Assembly (NCBI GenBank): GCA_014898415.1
Contig: RCTD01000010.1
Location: 992,001-1,056,000 of the forward strand
From: Stromatinia cepivora
Lineage: Eukaryota > Ascomycota > Leotiomycetes > Helotiales > Sclerotiniaceae
DNA length: 64,000 nucleotides
Direction of reading: 5' to 3'
The notes beneath the pieces are model-generated. The model saw only the letters and a list, made by a program, of their open reading frames with translations, made no database searches and was not told the DNA's origin. The position numbers and the translations under genes are program-made. Shown here in pieces: positions 62,001 through 64,000 of this stretch (positions within the stretch are counted from its first letter, which is position 1; each line of letters starts with the position of its first letter).

Positions 62001-63804
62001 TATAAAAAAGGATAAATACTTCTTCTCCTATAAACTTAATTAGATCAAGAAATCTTATATCCTGTATAACATTTAGAATAGAAATAAAATCTAAACATTT
62101 GATTTTAAACGCTTTTCTTTTTCTAAATGGATATTCTGTATAGCTTCAGTTATAACTTTTAAACTGAAGTCTTCTTCGGTATCCCGATATTCTTCGAATT
62201 CTTTTTATACCGTTTCGATCTCATTAAGGTTATCGATACAAAGCATCGATGTATATATTACTCCAAAAGAGGGAGAAAGTAATAGACATTTGAAATTCGA
62301 ATAATTATTAAATACAGCAAGATCGGTATATCCAGAAAGGGTATTTCGGGATGAAAACGATTTCAGAAACATAAAGATTCCAAAATTGGAATTATTAAAG
62401 TTCCGAAAAGATTGTAAAAAGTTTATAATAACCATTAATTTACAAATAACTATAAAAGCTTTTCGATTAATACAATATCGATTTTATTTTTATAATGAAA
62501 TTTCGTTTTGATTTATTCTAATAAATATATTCACGAATTCTTTTATAATCTTATAATTCTTAATAAATATTATTATTGTTTATAAAAGAAAATCGGAAAT
62601 CTTCTATTCAAAATCCTTAAATAGGATTTTATTATTAATAATCTTTACTTAGATAATAAATAATCTGAACTTCCTATATTATTCTAAAAAATTGTTATAT
62701 TGAATTATATTAGATATAATCTATATCTTATATTGAAAACAAGTATTATCGATTTCAACCAGATTTTAATAGATCACTACAAATTGTTTAATCAATTCGA
62801 ATACTATAAATCAGAGCACTTATATATAAAAAGCATAACAATATACTTATACTTTCGATTCGATTTAATCGATTACATATATATAATATTATATTTCATT
62901 TTTAAATAATATAATATATAATTCGAATCATTCTATAACCAATAATTACCACAAATTAACTTTAAATTCAATATTATTGTTAAATTTAATAATAAGATTT
63001 ATAGATTTTAATATATATATATCTTATTACAAATTATAATTAATATAAAAATACAATCTTAATTAATTAAATCAATTTCTTAAATAAAAGAACCCTTAAT
63101 TATTAAATAAATCATTATTTCCTAAAAAAAAAAAAGAATCCTTAAAGAACCCCGAATAATCAAATCGTTTAATCGAAGTTTTCTTTTTCTAACTTCAGGA
63201 TCTTTAGATTTGTTTGGATGAAAATCCTTGAATTTCGATTGAAGGAATAAAAGGAGTTCTAGATACTGTTATTGATCTGAATATTTATATAAACATTATT
63301 TAAGGTTTAAAAGGAAATTGCATTATTACAAAACTCATCATCACCATAGTTTTTAATTATTAATTCTTTTCTTTCAAATTTATAATCATTATATAAAGAT
63401 CTTGTAATTGTAATAATGATTCAAAAGAAACAATTGAATTATTAAAAGCATCAATTTTATATATTAGAATCTTCTCTTTACTAATCTTCTTTCTTCCAAT
63501 AATAATATTATCCAATCCTATATTTATATTTTCTTTAAAGGATTGTTGAAATAATTAAGGAGAAGGAAAAGATTCTTCAGAATATACTTTCGAAGATTTG
63601 GAGTGTATAGGAGAAGGAATTCGTTGTATTATGAAAGTAATGATACATTTCTAAAGGAGTTTATCTTTATCGATTAGATCGAAATAAATCTTTTTCCTCT
63701 GAGTGTAATATTCGTAAAAGTTTATTTAAAAAGGTATTATTAAAGTAAAATATTATTTGAAAAACTATTAAATAATCGAATGCTTGTAAATGAATTGTAA
63801 ATAA
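59043..63804 (-). pseudogene. outer gypsy internal region: gag-protease area, reverse transcriptase, RNase H, integrase start
   Basis: The minus strand carries the reverse transcriptase active-site stretch (FCIIYFDDILIYSENEE) at about 60,535-60,485 and RNase H (VYTDYKILEYFMI, later VRWVEVLIDYNFIIIYRSRK) at about 59,885-59,760. An integrase zinc-binding part (MHDIIARYIYNCYTCK) is near 59,310-59,250, followed by YPFPIPNRI and the first integrase core strand (IDYYNFNKNKYEYNN). It then stops at the inserted LTR. A 76-codon ORF at 62,435-62,205 is less AT-biased but unrecognised, in the gag/protease area. Many stops fall at expected Gln/Trp positions. Confidence 0.82.
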
Positions 63805-64000
63805 TATAACGCACAAAAACCATAATAAAGCTGAATAAACAGGATTAATTATATTCTTTAAAATCTATAATTAAAGAATTATAACTTATAAAGAGTAACT
63901 AAATATATATACACAAATACTCATTTATAAACTGCAAAATTGTATATAAGCGTTATTAAAGTTATTATTTTATTATACTAAATCGTATGATTCGTAATAC
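63805..64000 (-). repeat. 5' LTR of the outer gypsy element, cut by the window end
   Basis: The first 196 bases of the LTR, starting TATAACGCAC and aligned with 37,587-37,782; about 86 more bases are expected beyond the window. It is more AT-rich than the other copy over this part. Confidence 0.85.

Larger units (their letters stand above)
37587..64000 (-). mobile_element. outer Ty3/gypsy LTR retrotransposon, minus strand, RIP-degraded, interrupted and cut by the window end
   Basis: LTR copies start at 37,587 and 63,805 in the same orientation; the second is cut at 64,000. Removing the inserted element (39,550-59,042) leaves about 6.4 kb of internal sequence, normal for Ty3/gypsy. On the minus strand, in order, one reads reverse transcriptase (YFDD at 60,525-60,514), RNase H (VYTDYKILEYF near 59,880-59,840), integrase zinc finger (NCYTCK, near 59,260), integrase core start, then, after the insertion, the YYPQIDGQTK integrase motif at 39,417-39,388. 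A polypurine tract precedes the 37,868 LTR end. The gag/protease part should be 60.8-63.8 kb but is too decayed to read. Confidence 0.88.

Noticed and set aside
35926..64000. Search for CRISPR arrays, prokaryotic-type defence systems or a secondary-metabolite cluster
   Set aside because: No regularly spaced repeats and no matching genes; the DNA is eukaryotic with retroelement remnants only.

Overview
The window looks like nuclear DNA of a filamentous ascomycete. Genes carry short GT-AG introns of about 49-72 nt with CTAA(C/T)-type branch sites. Several products are fungal (CLASP/Stu1, Mtc6, DUF3431, fungal-type Sec62). A 28 kb AT-rich block carries C-to-T/G-to-A damage typical of repeat-induced point mutation (RIP). 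By protein recognition alone, a Helotiales fungus close to Botrytis/Sclerotinia is the best guess; this was not tested by any search.
Layout. Bases 1 to about 35,925 are ordinary gene territory: a 5'-truncated SNF2/RING ATPase (+), an intron-containing tRNA-Leu(AAG), a low-complexity unknown protein (-), a membrane-anchored GH92 alpha-mannosidase (+), an Rbm26/27-type PWI-CCCH-RRM protein (+), a DUF3431 protein (+), a decayed gene piece (-), SEC62 (-), MTC6 (+), an unknown N-terminally anchored protein (-), a broken coiled-coil gene (+), a basic-secretory-protein-type metalloprotease (-) and STU1 (+). Most gene models need introns joined; exon limits are in each entry. The genes are unrelated housekeeping or secretory functions and form no cluster; SEC62/MTC6 and the protease/STU1 pair are divergent.
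Bases from about 35,925 to 64,000 are a RIP-degraded nest of LTR retrotransposons. A minus-strand Ty3/gypsy element (37,587 to beyond the window end) is interrupted inside its integrase by a plus-strand Ty3/gypsy element (39,550-59,042), which is itself interrupted by a minus-strand Ty1/copia element (41,582-49,846). All three are recognised by paired LTRs, polypurine tracts and pol motifs. The gypsy nest itself appears to sit in an older relic starting at 36,475. No intact transposon gene remains.
Most worth following up: the nest order read from sequence, a mutation gradient within each LTR pair, an extra long reading frame downstream of pol in the middle gypsy element, and two small decayed genes in the gene-rich half.
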